NCBI RefSeq assembly: GCF_002909255.1
Contig: NZ_PIOB01000003.1
Span: 62,001 to 126,000 of the forward strand
DNA length: 64,000 nucleotides
Reading direction: 5' to 3'
DNA from: Arenibacter hampyeongensis
Lineage (GTDB): Bacteria > Bacteroidota > Bacteroidia > Flavobacteriales > Flavobacteriaceae
In this document: positions 10,196 to 20,414 of the stretch, piece by piece
Layout: every line of letters starts with the position of its first letter
How positions within the stretch are numbered: the first letter of the stretch is position 1
Translations under genes and position numbers: made by a program
Notes under the pieces: model-generated
What the model was told of the DNA's origin: nothing
Database searches by the model: none
The model's input: the letters and a program-made list of their open reading frames with translations, nothing else

Positions 10196-11182
10196 TTATG
10201 TTGTCATGATATCGGAAACCCGCATAAGTTCCTTATCAATTTTTGTATGTCCTTTTATTGCCTTACTGATCGGCGTCAATGTTATAGTATTATCTTGTAT
10301 ACCCACCATTAAGTTGGTTTTCCCATCCAATAACGCTTCAACCGCCTTTACTCCCATTCTACTTGCCAAAACACGATCAAAACAGGACGGCGACCCCCCT
10401 CTTTGCATATGCCCTAATACGGATACCCGAACATCGTAGATAGGAAGGTGCTCTTCTACATATTCCTTAAGTTCAAAAACATTTTTACCCGTTTTATCCC
10501 CTTCGGCCACCACCACTATACTGGATGATTTACCAGATTGCTTACTGCGTTTTAAAGATTCCAATAATCTTTCAAGGCCAAGGTTTTCCTCTGGAATCAA
10601 TATCTCTTCGGCTCCTGCACCAACACCTGCATTTAATGCGATATGTCCAACATCCCTTCCCATAACCTCTACGAAGAAAAGTCTATTATGTGAACTGGCC
10701 GTATCCCTAATTTTATCTATACATTCGACAGCTGTATTTAAGGCTGTATCAAATCCTAACGTATAGGTAGTTCCAAAAATATCGTTGTCGATTGTACCCG
10801 GTATTCCAATTATAGGAAAATTAAACTCCTTGTTAAAGGTCAATGCACCAGTAAAGCTACCATCTCCTCCAATAACAACAAAAGCATCTATTCCAGCAGC
10901 TATTAGTTGATCATATGCTATCTGCCGGCCTTCTTTGGTCCTAAATGGCATACAACGGGCCGACTTTAGGATAGTTCCGCCCTTATTAATTATATTGTTG
11001 ACGCTACGTGCGTCCATAACCTTAAAATCACCTTCCATCATGCCTTCATATCCTCTGTAGATACCAACACATTCTACTTTTAAATAAGCACATGTACGCA
11101 CCACTGCCCTAATTGCAGCGTTCATTCCCGGTGAGTCTCCTCCTGATGTAAATACACCAATTTTTTTTATTGCTGAAGCCAT
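10196..11182 (-). CDS. pfkA: 6-phosphofructokinase
   Basis: Start chosen at ATG 11182 (MASAIKKIGVFTSGGDSPG); the 9 residues further upstream in frame are not family sequence. The 328-residue product has GGDSPGMNAAIR (ATP-binding loop), GGDGSFTG near residue 105, the catalytic PGTIDNDI loop near 128 and QRGGSPSCFDR near 260. This is an ATP-type PfkA that commits fructose 6-phosphate to glycolysis. It is followed by gapA. Confidence 0.96.
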   Translation of the reverse strand: MASAIKKIGVFTSGGDSPGMNAAIRAVVRTCAYLKVECVGIYRGYEGMMEGDFKVMDARSVNNIINKGGTILKSARCMPFRTKEGRQIAYDQLIAAGIDAFVVIGGDGSFTGALTFNKEFNFPIIGIPGTIDNDIFGTTYTLGFDTALNTAVECIDKIRDTASSHNRLFFVEVMGRDVGHIALNAGVGAGAEEILIPEENLGLERLLESLKRSKQSGKSSSIVVVAEGDKTGKNVFELKEYVEEHLPIYDVRVSVLGHMQRGGSPSCFDRVLASRMGVKAVEALLDGKTNLMVGIQDNTITLTPISKAIKGHTKIDKELMRVSDIMTT

Positions 11183-11319
11183 AAAAATTTTAAAAGGCAA
11201 AACTAGCAAACTTATTTCAATAAATACGCGACTTTGGCTTTAATTTGACAATAGTGGAGCACTAAAACGTTTGCGTTGAATATTTTCTTGAAAATTGTTA
11301 AATTCATAATCAATCTTTA

Positions 11320-11345
11320 GCAAAAAGTGATTTTTCCCTTTTTGC
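11320..11345 (-). terminator. Possible terminator hairpin after tamB
   Basis: GCAAAAAG (11320-11327) and CTTTTTGC (11338-11345) form an 8-bp stem with a 10-nt loop, 31 bp beyond the tamB stop. The stem is AT-rich and there is no strong T run beyond it, so the call is weak. Confidence 0.35.
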
Positions 11346-11375
11346 CAAAATGGATTAAAACAGCCTTAAAATCAA

Positions 11376-14300
11376 CTATTTTTTCTTTCCTAGAATTTTA
11401 AGCATTAGCTCTTTAAAACTATTGAAATCTACCTGATAGGAAAGTCCAACACCTTGGGTGTATCCCTGACGATCTGCAAGAAATTGTTGAATTTCGTTTT
11501 CCCTGTTGAATATTTTTGCGCTGAGGGTCCCTTCTTCGTTTAATAAAATCTGTACTTCCACGTCCCCGGCAACCACTGTTTCCGTTACTCCGCCTACCGG
11601 GACCCCTACCCTTCCGTTTAGAAGTACCCGATCGCTGATTTGGGTGGACAAGGTTACCCCTACTCTATTTTCCGTCTGTATATCGGTACTTCTATCCAAA
11701 ATACCTTGCTCATAGGACAAGCCCAAATTCAGTTTATCGTTATCCCCCGCCAATAAGGAATTGAGAATTCCAGAAGCCGATTGAAGAAGGTTCCCTGTAA
11801 CAGCTTGCTGATTGATACCTGTTTGGTCATTGACAAAAGATCCTTGAGCCAATAAAAAAAGTGCGTTTCTTTCGGCAATTGTAGGATCCTGCAATCTATA
11901 TTCCAATTCCGATTTTACAATGGAATTGGTTCCGGGAAAATCGATTCTCCAATCTATGATCGGGCTTTCCAACTCACCAGTAAGTCTTACAACCACGTCG
12001 GTCGGTATTCGTCTAGTATACCCAGGATTATCCAATAATGGAGCAGGATTGGCATTTAGGGAATAAACGGCTTCCATATTTAGCTGAGCTGCCAAGGGTT
12101 CCCTTTCCCAGGTAATATTACCTCCTGGCTTTACCCTGAAGGTTTTATCCACTATACCACCAAACTTATAGCGAAACTGGCCAGTGACAACTACAAAGTC
12201 ACCGTACATATTAAACTTACCGTTAGTGTTGATTTCAATAAATAAAATCCCCGCACCTGTTCCTTTCAAGGAACTGCCTGTTTTGGTGTCCACAACAATT
12301 TCTACCTCTGCATCGGGAGTAACATCCAAATTAAAGGCCAGCTCAAGGCCCTCCACTTCTTTAAGAACACGTTGGGCGGTATCCGTATTTTCTGGCTTTT
12401 TACCCACGAAATTGATAAAAGAAAAATCTCCAACACTAACTACATCGCTAATTGGGATTTTCAAGGAGGTCCCCCGCGCCGTTTCCCCATCCACATTTAT
12501 CGTAAGGGCATTGGTTGGCCCAAATATTCTCCCCGTACCATTTAAATAACCAGCCCCATAGTACAACACTTCTTCCTTAAACGGTGTATTTAGAATTAAA
12601 AAACGGTCATTATTGGTATCAACATCCAAATCCAAACTCCAATCCCTAAATAATTTATGTGTAATTGTACCGTCCAGTGTAGCTTTGGTATTCATGGCTA
12701 CATCGGTAAGTTTAATTTTCTGAAAATTAAAGGTTTGATTGGTCAACCTAACCTTGGAGAAGGGTGCAAAACTATAATCAACGTTTAAATACGGAATTGC
12801 TATGCCGGCTTCATTTAAGGACAGCACTCCACTCATATCGGGATTATTTATGGGTCCCCTTAGTATGGCACTACCCTGCAATAAACCCCTAATATTGGTA
12901 ATAACCCCTTCGCCCAATGGACTAAAAGGCTCTAAATTAAACTTGTTGAAATCAACTATCAGATTGGCTTGGGGAATCTCCTCACGGTTTGAGATATTAC
13001 CTACAACGCTAAGCTTTTCAAACCCCTTATCCACTAAGGAGGTATTCACAACAAAATCGGTCAGATCCCTATTGCCAACTATGCCAATAGCCAGATCTCC
13101 CAAAGTAATATCGTTGACACCAAAATTCTTAATATTTAAATTGGAGGAAGGCAGATAAACATTGTCCTTCTGCAAAACGTTCAAGGTTCCATTGACCTCC
13201 CCATGTAACTTTAGGCTATCTATAGAGGGTGTAATCTTGCCCAAGGTCACTATTTTAAACTGCAGCTCAACATCTTTATAAGTGGAATCCGCCAATTGAC
13301 CTCTTAACCGAATTTGCTCCTGTTCATTATTGTTCATTACTATTTCCTCAATAGTAATACTATCCAGTGTTTTGTTGAGAATTACCTTATTCTTGTTATT
13401 GCCGTCCTTGTTGAGTATCCATTTATTCCCCTTAAAACTAATATCCGAAGTTTTTAAACCGATAACGGATTTGTTTTCCTTATTAAAGGTATGGTAGAAA
13501 TTCAGGTTATAACTATCATTATATTCGCTCCCCCCCCGAAACTCCGTTCTAAAAAATAAGGTATCCTTTAAGGTGGTATTGATTAAATTAAAATCTTTTA
13601 CATCATAGTAGGGCGTTGCAAGATCACCGATGGAAACATAGGTATTAAACAAGGGGTTCTTATTATCTATCTTTACATCAATGTTATCCAATTCATTGCC
13701 ATAAGCCATTATACTAGGCGATTTAAAGGTGAGCTTAAAATCCCCTTCATCCGCTATGATATTTCCTCTAATAAAGGTGTTGGGGTCAAATTTCACCTCT
13801 GGAAAAAACACATCCACAATCTTGTTATAGATTTTAAAATTAAAGGCCAACCTTTGATTTTTTGAAATATTGAAAGGTCTATAATTGGTGTAAATACTTC
13901 CCAAAGAATTTTGTAGCAACCTACCCAGTTCTTTTACCTTGAAATTACCTTTCAAAAATCCAGTAATGATATCCGGGGAATTAATATCTATAATTCGTGT
14001 ACTGTCATTTTCAAATGTGGACGAAACTTTAAAATCCTCAAAGTAGTAGGTGTCGTTTTTATTTTGATAATTGGTTTTGGTAAACTTTATATCCCCTACA
14101 ATATTATCCAAGGAATTCCCGGTAATATCCATATTTACATCCCCTTTAAATATGGAAACACTATCCTTTATAAAGTTTATTTTTTTGAGATCCGCATAAT
14201 CTACCGAGGCAATGAAGTTGAAATTATTTCTATTTTCGGCAAAATCCGCCAATCCTTTAAAACTAAACATTATATTTTCGTCCTTACACAATAGGGATCC

Positions 14301-15707
14301 ATCAAAAAGTTGTTCTTTAATAATCCCCGATACGCTTATATCCTTATAATCGTAGCCGTTAAAATTTAAGGAATACACCTGCCCAATTACTTCAGTATTT
14401 AGATATTCCATGACAACACCTTTACCCTCCACATTAAAATCCAGATTGGCCATGCCCACATCTTTTCTTTCAATTAGATTTCCCAGGTCAAAATCGATCA
14501 ATGAGACAAACCCCTTGTAGGAGGCGTCGTCTATATGGTCTATATCTGTAAGTTCCAGATCCACATAACTGCTCCCAATGAGGGTATTAATGTTGGCTTT
14601 GGCATTTATTGAAGATTCGGTGATTAGGGCCTCCCCACGTACCGTAAACTGGCCCAATTTCTGTATTGAAGACGGCAACACATCCAAAATATTGGGCAAC
14701 AATGCCCTGAGCTCGTAGTAGTTGGAAGTAATATTTTTCATATTTGCCGTTAGGGCAAATATGCCATCCTTGGCGAACAAATTTTCAAAATTAAAGTCCC
14801 CACGGATACCGGTATTATCCATGGTTAAAAACAGGTCGTTCGTATTTAAATCGTTCAATACCCCGTCTACCTTGGTAGAGAAAGTTACTATTTTATCGCT
14901 TCCAAATTGGTTATAAAGCAAGTTTACTTCATTCAAGGCCACTGTAGACTCAATGAATTCTGCATCAATTTTCACCTTGTTCAAAAAATCCCTAAAGTCT
15001 TCCCTATCATAATCGAATACTACTTTACCCAATAAATGGGACTGAGGGGTCTTAATACTCAAGGAATCAAATCGCATTTGTTGTTTTGTATACTTAAACT
15101 CGGTAGCCATTTTCTCTACCACCACACCCCTTGTGCTCCTAAAGGACATCTTTTGAATATTAGAAGTTACGTCAGGGCCAATTATGGTAAATTCCGAGGC
15201 CGAGATGTTTAGATTATCAAAATTCAGCATTTCAGTAGTCTCTCGATTTTCATCAATGAGCTTAAATTTACTATCCGTTATTTCAACATCAGCGGAAGAA
15301 AAATAAAATGGGGGCGTTCCGGGTTTGCGCGGTTTTTTATCATCCAATTTATCAATAAAAACCTCAAGGTTGGTATTGTTGTTGTCCTGGTAGGTTTTAA
15401 GCTTAAAATTGAGTCGCTCAATAGCTATATCACCAAACTCCAGTTTACCGTTCACCAAATTGCGAACATTTAGGATGGAAGTACTTAAATTATCAATATA
15501 AAATAGAGTATCCTGTTTATAATCTTCAATATAAACACCTTGAAGTGAGGTATCCCACGAAATTAAGGAAATTCTTAAGCGCTCAATATTAATGTTTGTA
15601 CCAAATTCCTTGTTGATTTCTGTAGTGGCATACTTGGCAAAAAGTGTCTGGACAAAAGGCAAAGAAAGTATTACACTACCCAAAACGCAAATAAGAACGA
15701 GTACCAA
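11376..15707 (-). CDS. tamB: TamB family translocation and assembly module protein
   Basis: A 1443-residue protein with an N-terminal membrane anchor (VLVLICVLGSVILSLPF), a very long repetitive beta-rich body and a C-terminal TamB (DUF490) domain over about the last 400 residues, including GGNITWEREPLAAQLNMEAVY and a final KELMLKILGKKK. TamB spans the periplasm and helps outer-membrane protein insertion or lipid transport. The start is uncertain: the first possible common codon is TTG at 15707, yet the 15 codons upstream (to a stop at 15750-15752) encode a basic KKLRKILVRVF stretch that looks like the normal cytoplasmic end, without an ATG. It is divergent from tsaD, as is common in flavobacteria. 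Confidence 0.9.
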   Translation of the reverse strand: MVLVLICVLGSVILSLPFVQTLFAKYATTEINKEFGTNINIERLRISLISWDTSLQGVYIEDYKQDTLFYIDNLSTSILNVRNLVNGKLEFGDIAIERLNFKLKTYQDNNNTNLEVFIDKLDDKKPRKPGTPPFYFSSADVEITDSKFKLIDENRETTEMLNFDNLNISASEFTIIGPDVTSNIQKMSFRSTRGVVVEKMATEFKYTKQQMRFDSLSIKTPQSHLLGKVVFDYDREDFRDFLNKVKIDAEFIESTVALNEVNLLYNQFGSDKIVTFSTKVDGVLNDLNTNDLFLTMDNTGIRGDFNFENLFAKDGIFALTANMKNITSNYYELRALLPNILDVLPSSIQKLGQFTVRGEALITESSINAKANINTLIGSSYVDLELTDIDHIDDASYKGFVSLIDFDLGNLIERKDVGMANLDFNVEGKGVVMEYLNTEVIGQVYSLNFNGYDYKDISVSGIIKEQLFDGSLLCKDENIMFSFKGLADFAENRNNFNFIASVDYADLKKINFIKDSVSIFKGDVNMDITGNSLDNIVGDIKFTKTNYQNKNDTYYFEDFKVSSTFENDSTRIIDINSPDIITGFLKGNFKVKELGRLLQNSLGSIYTNYRPFNISKNQRLAFNFKIYNKIVDVFFPEVKFDPNTFIRGNIIADEGDFKLTFKSPSIMAYGNELDNIDVKIDNKNPLFNTYVSIGDLATPYYDVKDFNLINTTLKDTLFFRTEFRGGSEYNDSYNLNFYHTFNKENKSVIGLKTSDISFKGNKWILNKDGNNKNKVILNKTLDSITIEEIVMNNNEQEQIRLRGQLADSTYKDVELQFKIVTLGKITPSIDSLKLHGEVNGTLNVLQKDNVYLPSSNLNIKNFGVNDITLGDLAIGIVGNRDLTDFVVNTSLVDKGFEKLSVVGNISNREEIPQANLIVDFNKFNLEPFSPLGEGVITNIRGLLQGSAILRGPINNPDMSGVLSLNEAGIAIPYLNVDYSFAPFSKVRLTNQTFNFQKIKLTDVAMNTKATLDGTITHKLFRDWSLDLDVDTNNDRFLILNTPFKEEVLYYGAGYLNGTGRIFGPTNALTINVDGETARGTSLKIPISDVVSVGDFSFINFVGKKPENTDTAQRVLKEVEGLELAFNLDVTPDAEVEIVVDTKTGSSLKGTGAGILFIEINTNGKFNMYGDFVVVTGQFRYKFGGIVDKTFRVKPGGNITWEREPLAAQLNMEAVYSLNANPAPLLDNPGYTRRIPTDVVVRLTGELESPIIDWRIDFPGTNSIVKSELEYRLQDPTIAERNALFLLAQGSFVNDQTGINQQAVTGNLLQSASGILNSLLAGDNDKLNLGLSYEQGILDRSTDIQTENRVGVTLSTQISDRVLLNGRVGVPVGGVTETVVAGDVEVQILLNEEGTLSAKIFNRENEIQQFLADRQGYTQGVGLSYQVDFNSFKELMLKILGKKK

Positions 15708-15738
15708 AAATACTCTGACCAGGATTTTTCTTAATTTT

Positions 15739-15765
15739 TTGATAGGGCTTTATGTTTTACCTTTG
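15739..15765 (+). promoter_or_regulatory. Putative tsaD promoter
   Basis: A TACCTTTG box (15758-15765) fits the Bacteroidota -7 consensus TAnnTTTG and lies 26 bp before the tsaD ATG. A TTG at 15739-15741 could be the -33 element, though the 16-bp spacing is a little short. Confidence 0.45.
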
Positions 15766-15791
15766 TACATTCAAATTTTATTCCAAACAAA

Positions 15792-16817
15792 GTGGAAAAT
15801 AAAACTATTTATATTCTTGCCATTGAATCCTCTTGTGATGACACTTCTGCCGCGGTATTATGCAACAATAGGACGCTGAGCAATGTTGTGGCCACTCAAA
15901 AAATACATGAGGAATATGGCGGGGTTGTTCCCGAACTTGCCTCAAGGGCTCACCAACAAAATATAGTTCCTGTAGTGCACCAAGCGTTAGCCAAAGCAAA
16001 TATCGATAAAAATCAGTTATCAGCCATAGCTTTTACACGTGGACCAGGACTTATGGGTTCTTTATTGGTAGGAACCTCCTTTGCAAAATCCCTTTCCTTG
16101 GGATTGGACATTCCCTTAATAGAGGTAAACCATATGCAAGCCCATATTTTATCGCACTTTATTGAAGAAGAAAATTATAAAATACCTTCCTTCCCCTTTT
16201 TGGCAATGACCATTAGCGGAGGACATACGCAAATTGTATTGGTGAAGGATCATTTTGTTATGGAAATTTTGGGAGAATCATTGGATGACGCGGTAGGGGA
16301 AGCTTATGACAAAAGTGCAAAACTATTGGGTCTGCCCTATCCCGGGGGACCATTGGTGGACCAATATGCACAATTGGGCAATCCTAAGGCATTCCCCTTT
16401 CCCAAACCCAAAGTGGACGGACTCAACTTTAGTTTTAGTGGCTTAAAGACCAGTATACTCTACTTTATTCAACGCGAAACAAAAAATAATCCCAACTTTA
16501 TTTCCGAAAATCTGAACGATATCTGTGCCTCCATCCAATTTACCATCATCAATATCTTAATGGATAAATTAAAAAAAGCGGTAAAACAAACTGGTATTAA
16601 ACAAATAGCCATTGGAGGTGGTGTCTCGGCAAATTCGGGTATAAGACAGGCCTTGCAAAATGCTGAGGATAAATGGGGATGGACAACTTTTATTCCCAAA
16701 TTTGAATACTGTACGGATAATGCTGCCATGATCGGTATCGTAGGATATTTAAAATACAAAGAATTAAACTTTGTAGATCAAAGCATTACCGTTAAGGCTA
16801 GATATGCGATTGAATGA
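15792..16817 (+). CDS. tsaD: tRNA N6-adenosine threonylcarbamoyltransferase TsaD
   Basis: The 341-residue protein has the Kae1/TsaD signature: AIESSCDDTSAA at residues 10-21, the metal-binding HMQAHILSH near 114, SGGHTQIVLV near 139, and a C-terminal GGGVSANSGIR near 277 with DNAAMIG near 313. With partners TsaB/C/E it attaches threonylcarbamoyl to A37 of ANN-decoding tRNAs. It is full length and starts a plus-strand gene series. Confidence 0.97.
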   Translation: MENKTIYILAIESSCDDTSAAVLCNNRTLSNVVATQKIHEEYGGVVPELASRAHQQNIVPVVHQALAKANIDKNQLSAIAFTRGPGLMGSLLVGTSFAKSLSLGLDIPLIEVNHMQAHILSHFIEEENYKIPSFPFLAMTISGGHTQIVLVKDHFVMEILGESLDDAVGEAYDKSAKLLGLPYPGGPLVDQYAQLGNPKAFPFPKPKVDGLNFSFSGLKTSILYFIQRETKNNPNFISENLNDICASIQFTIINILMDKLKKAVKQTGIKQIAIGGGVSANSGIRQALQNAEDKWGWTTFIPKFEYCTDNAAMIGIVGYLKYKELNFVDQSITVKARYAIE

Positions 16818-16933
16818 AAAGGCTCCCGACTGATAGTTCATTTTGGGAAATGGTTCTTGTTTCAGAAAACAGATATTATGACTTTGAACCAATTCATTTA
16901 CATGGATTTTGTATCTTGATATTTTTAAATGTT

Positions 16934-17281
16934 ATGGCATTCAATGAACAATTGGCAAAACGGCTTAGGGCTAGTTTTGAACTTCAACCCCAATCTATCC
17001 GATCCAACATTTCCGAAAAGAAAATGTTTGGTGGACTTGCCTTTTTGTATGGCGGAAAAATGACCGTCGGAATAGTAAAGGACGACCTTATGGTAAGGAT
17101 TGTTACCCAAAAAATGGAAAAAACGCTAAAATCCAAACATGTGAGACCCATGGATTTCACAAAACGCCCCATGAAAGAATTCATTTATGTTTCGCAAGAA
17201 GGAATTGCCACTGAGGAACAGCTATTAAATTATATTGAATTGGGACTTGAACACGCAAAACAAAAACTGAATAGTTTGTAA
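16934..17281 (+). CDS. TfoX/Sxy N-terminal domain protein
   Basis: Start chosen at ATG 16934 (MAFNEQLAKRLR), since the upstream 40 codons of the open frame overlap tsaD and do not look like family sequence. The 115-residue product has the TfoX_N pattern EKKMFGGLAFLYGGKMTVGIVKDDLMVRI. The stand-alone domain is of unknown function; the link to competence known from Sxy should not be assumed. Confidence 0.85.
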   Translation: MAFNEQLAKRLRASFELQPQSIRSNISEKKMFGGLAFLYGGKMTVGIVKDDLMVRIVTQKMEKTLKSKHVRPMDFTKRPMKEFIYVSQEGIATEEQLLNYIELGLEHAKQKLNSL

Positions 17282-17400
17282 TCATTACTATTAACTATTC
17301 AATTGTTCTACCGTCCCGAATTAGGAAGCAACACCGACCAAAATAATTTTCAGAACCAAAAGGCTTAAGAAAATAGTTTTTTTAATGTTTTTAAATTAAT

Positions 17401-18861
17401 ATGAGGTACAATAAATTTTTCATTGGCCTTTTACTCATGGTTTTGGTAAATCAGAATTCTGTATTTTCTCAAAAGTCTTGGGTGAAAAAATTACCTGGTA
17501 TCGGGACTTTTTCCTCTCCGAGAATAGCAGACCTAAATCAAGATGGTACTGGCGATATTATCATAGGGGCCGGAAAAGAGGAATTAAAGCGCTCCGATTC
17601 TGCCGTCATTGCCGTAAGCGGAATAGACGGAAAGCTACTTTGGAAAGTGTCGGCAAAGGATCAAATATTTGGTTCGGCCACTCTCAAAGACATTAACAAC
17701 GACAAAATATATGATGTTTTTATTGGAGGCCGATCAGCTCAATTATTGGCTATTAACGGGAAAACAGGCAAAATAATTTGGCGATTTGAACCTCCAAAGA
17801 ATCAAAAAAAAGAATGGTTCAACTTTTACAATCCACAATTTATTCCGGATCAGAATAATGACGGACAGGAAGATCTACTGGTCTCCAATGGTGGAAATGT
17901 ACTGAAAGGACCATATGACCCTGATAGACCTGTGGGCTATTTGGTAATCTTAAACAGTAAAAATGGTGCGTTAATTCAGAAAGCGCCAATGCCGGATGGA
18001 AAAGAGACCTATATGTCCGTAACCGTATTGCCTAATGTATCCGAAAATTTTAGGAATGTAATCTATGGGACCGGTGGAGAAACCATGGCTGGCAACCTTT
18101 ATGCAACATCCATCAAAGATATAATGACAGGGGATATATCCAACTCCATTACCCTGGCCTCTGGAAACTCCTCAGGGTTCATAGGGCCCGCTGCCTGGGT
18201 GGATATAAACAATGATGGAGTGCATGACATTGTGGCCAATACTTTTGATGGCAGAATGATAGCATTGGATGGTATAACCTATAAACCCATTTGGAACATG
18301 GTTATGCCAGATACGCAGGCCTACGGTTCCATTGCGATAGGGAATTTCACAGACGATTCCATCCCGGATTTTTTTACTTCCTACGCTCAAGGTCAGTGGC
18401 CTAATTTGGAATGGTCCAAACAAATAATGGTCAACGGAAAAAATGGCAAAGTAGAATTAATGGATTCGTTGGGGTATTATCAAATGAGCACGCCCATAGC
18501 GGTTGATTTAAACAATGACGGAAAGGAAGAGGCCATTCTACCAATGAACTACCAAGTGATTGACAGTCTGCAAATGAAATACTTTTACAATGATCTGGCC
18601 GTTATCGATTTCTCCAAAAAAGAAACCACCAAATTAAATTTAAATTACGAAGGCAATAATCTATCTTCCACGCCATGGGTTGGAGATTTGGACAATAACG
18701 GATTTTTGGATATCATTTATATTCATGGTACAAATCTCAAACAAACCTATACCTTTGACGGATTAAAAATAAACAGGATAGACACAGACATCCCAATAAG
18801 TCAAAAAATAAAATGGGGAAGTTATATGGGCAGTAATTACAATGGGGTGTATGACCATTAA
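17401..18861 (+). CDS. Secreted FG-GAP / beta-propeller repeat protein
   Basis: The 486-residue protein has a Sec signal peptide (MRYNKFFIGLLLMVLVNQNSVFSQ). It then has repeated calcium-binding-type loops DLNQDGTGD, DINNDKIYD, DQNNDGQED, DINNDGVHD, DLNNDGKEE and DLDNNGFLD, characteristic of FG-GAP/VCBS beta-propellers, mixed with PQQ-propeller-like segments (SGIDGKLLWKV, NGKTGKIIWRF). It is probably a periplasmic or surface protein. No catalytic site is visible. The preceding 120 bp show no clear promoter. Confidence 0.8.
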   Translation: MRYNKFFIGLLLMVLVNQNSVFSQKSWVKKLPGIGTFSSPRIADLNQDGTGDIIIGAGKEELKRSDSAVIAVSGIDGKLLWKVSAKDQIFGSATLKDINNDKIYDVFIGGRSAQLLAINGKTGKIIWRFEPPKNQKKEWFNFYNPQFIPDQNNDGQEDLLVSNGGNVLKGPYDPDRPVGYLVILNSKNGALIQKAPMPDGKETYMSVTVLPNVSENFRNVIYGTGGETMAGNLYATSIKDIMTGDISNSITLASGNSSGFIGPAAWVDINNDGVHDIVANTFDGRMIALDGITYKPIWNMVMPDTQAYGSIAIGNFTDDSIPDFFTSYAQGQWPNLEWSKQIMVNGKNGKVELMDSLGYYQMSTPIAVDLNNDGKEEAILPMNYQVIDSLQMKYFYNDLAVIDFSKKETTKLNLNYEGNNLSSTPWVGDLDNNGFLDIIYIHGTNLKQTYTFDGLKINRIDTDIPISQKIKWGSYMGSNYNGVYDH

Positions 18862-18897
18862 AACCATGTCTTCCTAAAATTGAAATTTCCTAAAATT

Positions 18898-19602
18898 ATG
18901 CAACTGTTCTACCATCCTGAATTAGAAAACAGCGCGGACCAATTTATTTTTCCAACCGATGAAAGCAGGCACATATCCAAGGTTTTACGCAAAAAATCAG
19001 GGGATATCCTACAAATTACCAACGGCAGGGGCATTTTTTTTGAAGCCGAAATTCTGATTCCAGACCATAAAAAATGTACCGCTAAAATAATTTCCAAAAC
19101 CCAAATAGCTCCAAAACCATATCAACTTCATATGGTTGTGGCACCTACAAAATTGAACGATCGCTTCGAATGGTTTTTGGAAAAAGCCACAGAGATCGGT
19201 GTTCATGAAATAACACCAATTATTTGCGACCATTCCGAAAGAAAAATAATTAAAATGGACCGGATGGAAAAAGTAATCCAATCGGCCATGAAACAATCCT
19301 TACAGGCCTACCTTCCACAATTAAATCCGGCCATGCCCATTAAGGAGTTCCTCGTACAACCAAAAAATGGTGAGCTCTTCATAGCGCATTGCGAGGAAGA
19401 TAAAAAAAAGGAATTATCCCATTTGGCAACCCCCCAAAAAAAATATACCATCTTAATTGGGCCAGAAGGCGACTTCTCTCCTGAAGAGATAAAATTGGCC
19501 CTTGGAAACGGATTTCAGGCTGTTGCTTTGGGAAACACAAGATTGCGCACAGAAACTGCTGCCATTGTAGCCTGTACATCCATGGCCTTAATTAACTTGT
19601 AA
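18898..19602 (+). CDS. rsmE: 16S rRNA (uracil(1498)-N(3))-methyltransferase
   Basis: Start chosen at ATG 18898 (MQLFYHPELE); the longer frame from a TTG at 18880 adds 6 unneeded residues. The 234-residue protein has the PUA-like N-terminus (DESRHISKVLRKKSGD), KATEIGVHEITP near 95 and the SPOUT knot IGPEGDFSPEEI near 185 with ALGNTRLRTETAA near 210. RsmE methylates U1498 of 16S rRNA. Confidence 0.95.
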   Translation: MQLFYHPELENSADQFIFPTDESRHISKVLRKKSGDILQITNGRGIFFEAEILIPDHKKCTAKIISKTQIAPKPYQLHMVVAPTKLNDRFEWFLEKATEIGVHEITPIICDHSERKIIKMDRMEKVIQSAMKQSLQAYLPQLNPAMPIKEFLVQPKNGELFIAHCEEDKKKELSHLATPQKKYTILIGPEGDFSPEEIKLALGNGFQAVALGNTRLRTETAAIVACTSMALINL

Positions 19603-19760
19603 ACTGTTTCATTAGAGTACATTTAAAAAGAATACTAATTAAATCCAATGGGCTCAAACAAAACTACTTGGCAGCACACCCTAGTAGGATATACCTATCG
19701 CAATAGTTTTTTAACTCGTTAATATTCTTAAATTTGAATACCTTAATTTTCCACGTTTAC

Positions 19761-20411
19761 ATGAAGCAGTTGATTGCGATCCTTATTATTTTCAATTTTT
19801 ATATGGCTACATCTTTACACGCCCAGGAAATTGCTATTTTAAAATATGGTGGTGGTGGGGATTGGTACGCCAATCCCACTGCACTTCCCAATCTCATAAA
19901 ATTCTGTAACCAACAATTAAGGACTACAATAGATTCCAAACCGCAAACGGTGGAAGTAGGCAGCCCAAATATATTTCAGTATCCCTTTTTACATATGACG
20001 GGTCATGGAAACATATTTTTCTCCCAGGAAGAGGCAGATAACCTTAGAACCTATTTAATGGCAGGTGGATTTTTACATATAGATGACAACTTTGGAATGG
20101 AACCTTACTTACGCAAAGAACTGACCAAAGTATTTCCAGATAAGGAACTTACCGAATTAGGGGCAGATCACCCTATATTTCAGCAACAATTCCAATTCCC
20201 AAAAGGATTGCCCAAGATACACGAGCATGATGGTCAACGGCCCCAAGCCTTTGGAATCTTCGATCAAAACCGCCTAATCCTACTTTTTACATTTGAAAGC
20301 GATCTTGGGGACGGATGGGAAGATCCCGAAGTGCATAACGACCCTCAGGAGGTACGCATAAAGGCTCTACAAATGGGGGCCAATATAATCTCATACGCTT
20401 TTAAAAGTTAA
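19761..20411 (+). CDS. DUF4159 domain secreted protein
   Basis: Start at ATG 19761 (MKQLIAILIIFNFYMATSLHAQE), which gives a clean Sec signal peptide; the frame from TTG 19734 adds 9 residues. The 216-residue product is DUF4159 almost throughout: LKYGGGGDWYANPTALPN, then FLHMTGHGNIFFSQEE and GGFLHIDDNFGM, a fold related to glutamine amidotransferase-like/ThuA-like domains. Function unknown. It lies 3 bp before the next gene, so the two are probably co-translated. Confidence 0.88.
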   Translation: MKQLIAILIIFNFYMATSLHAQEIAILKYGGGGDWYANPTALPNLIKFCNQQLRTTIDSKPQTVEVGSPNIFQYPFLHMTGHGNIFFSQEEADNLRTYLMAGGFLHIDDNFGMEPYLRKELTKVFPDKELTELGADHPIFQQQFQFPKGLPKIHEHDGQRPQAFGIFDQNRLILLFTFESDLGDGWEDPEVHNDPQEVRIKALQMGANIISYAFKS

Positions 20412-20414
20412 GTT

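Noticed and set aside
12184-12549. 121-codon plus-strand frame opposite tamB
   Set aside because: Antisense shadow of tamB; Ser/Pro-rich composition typical of reverse frames.
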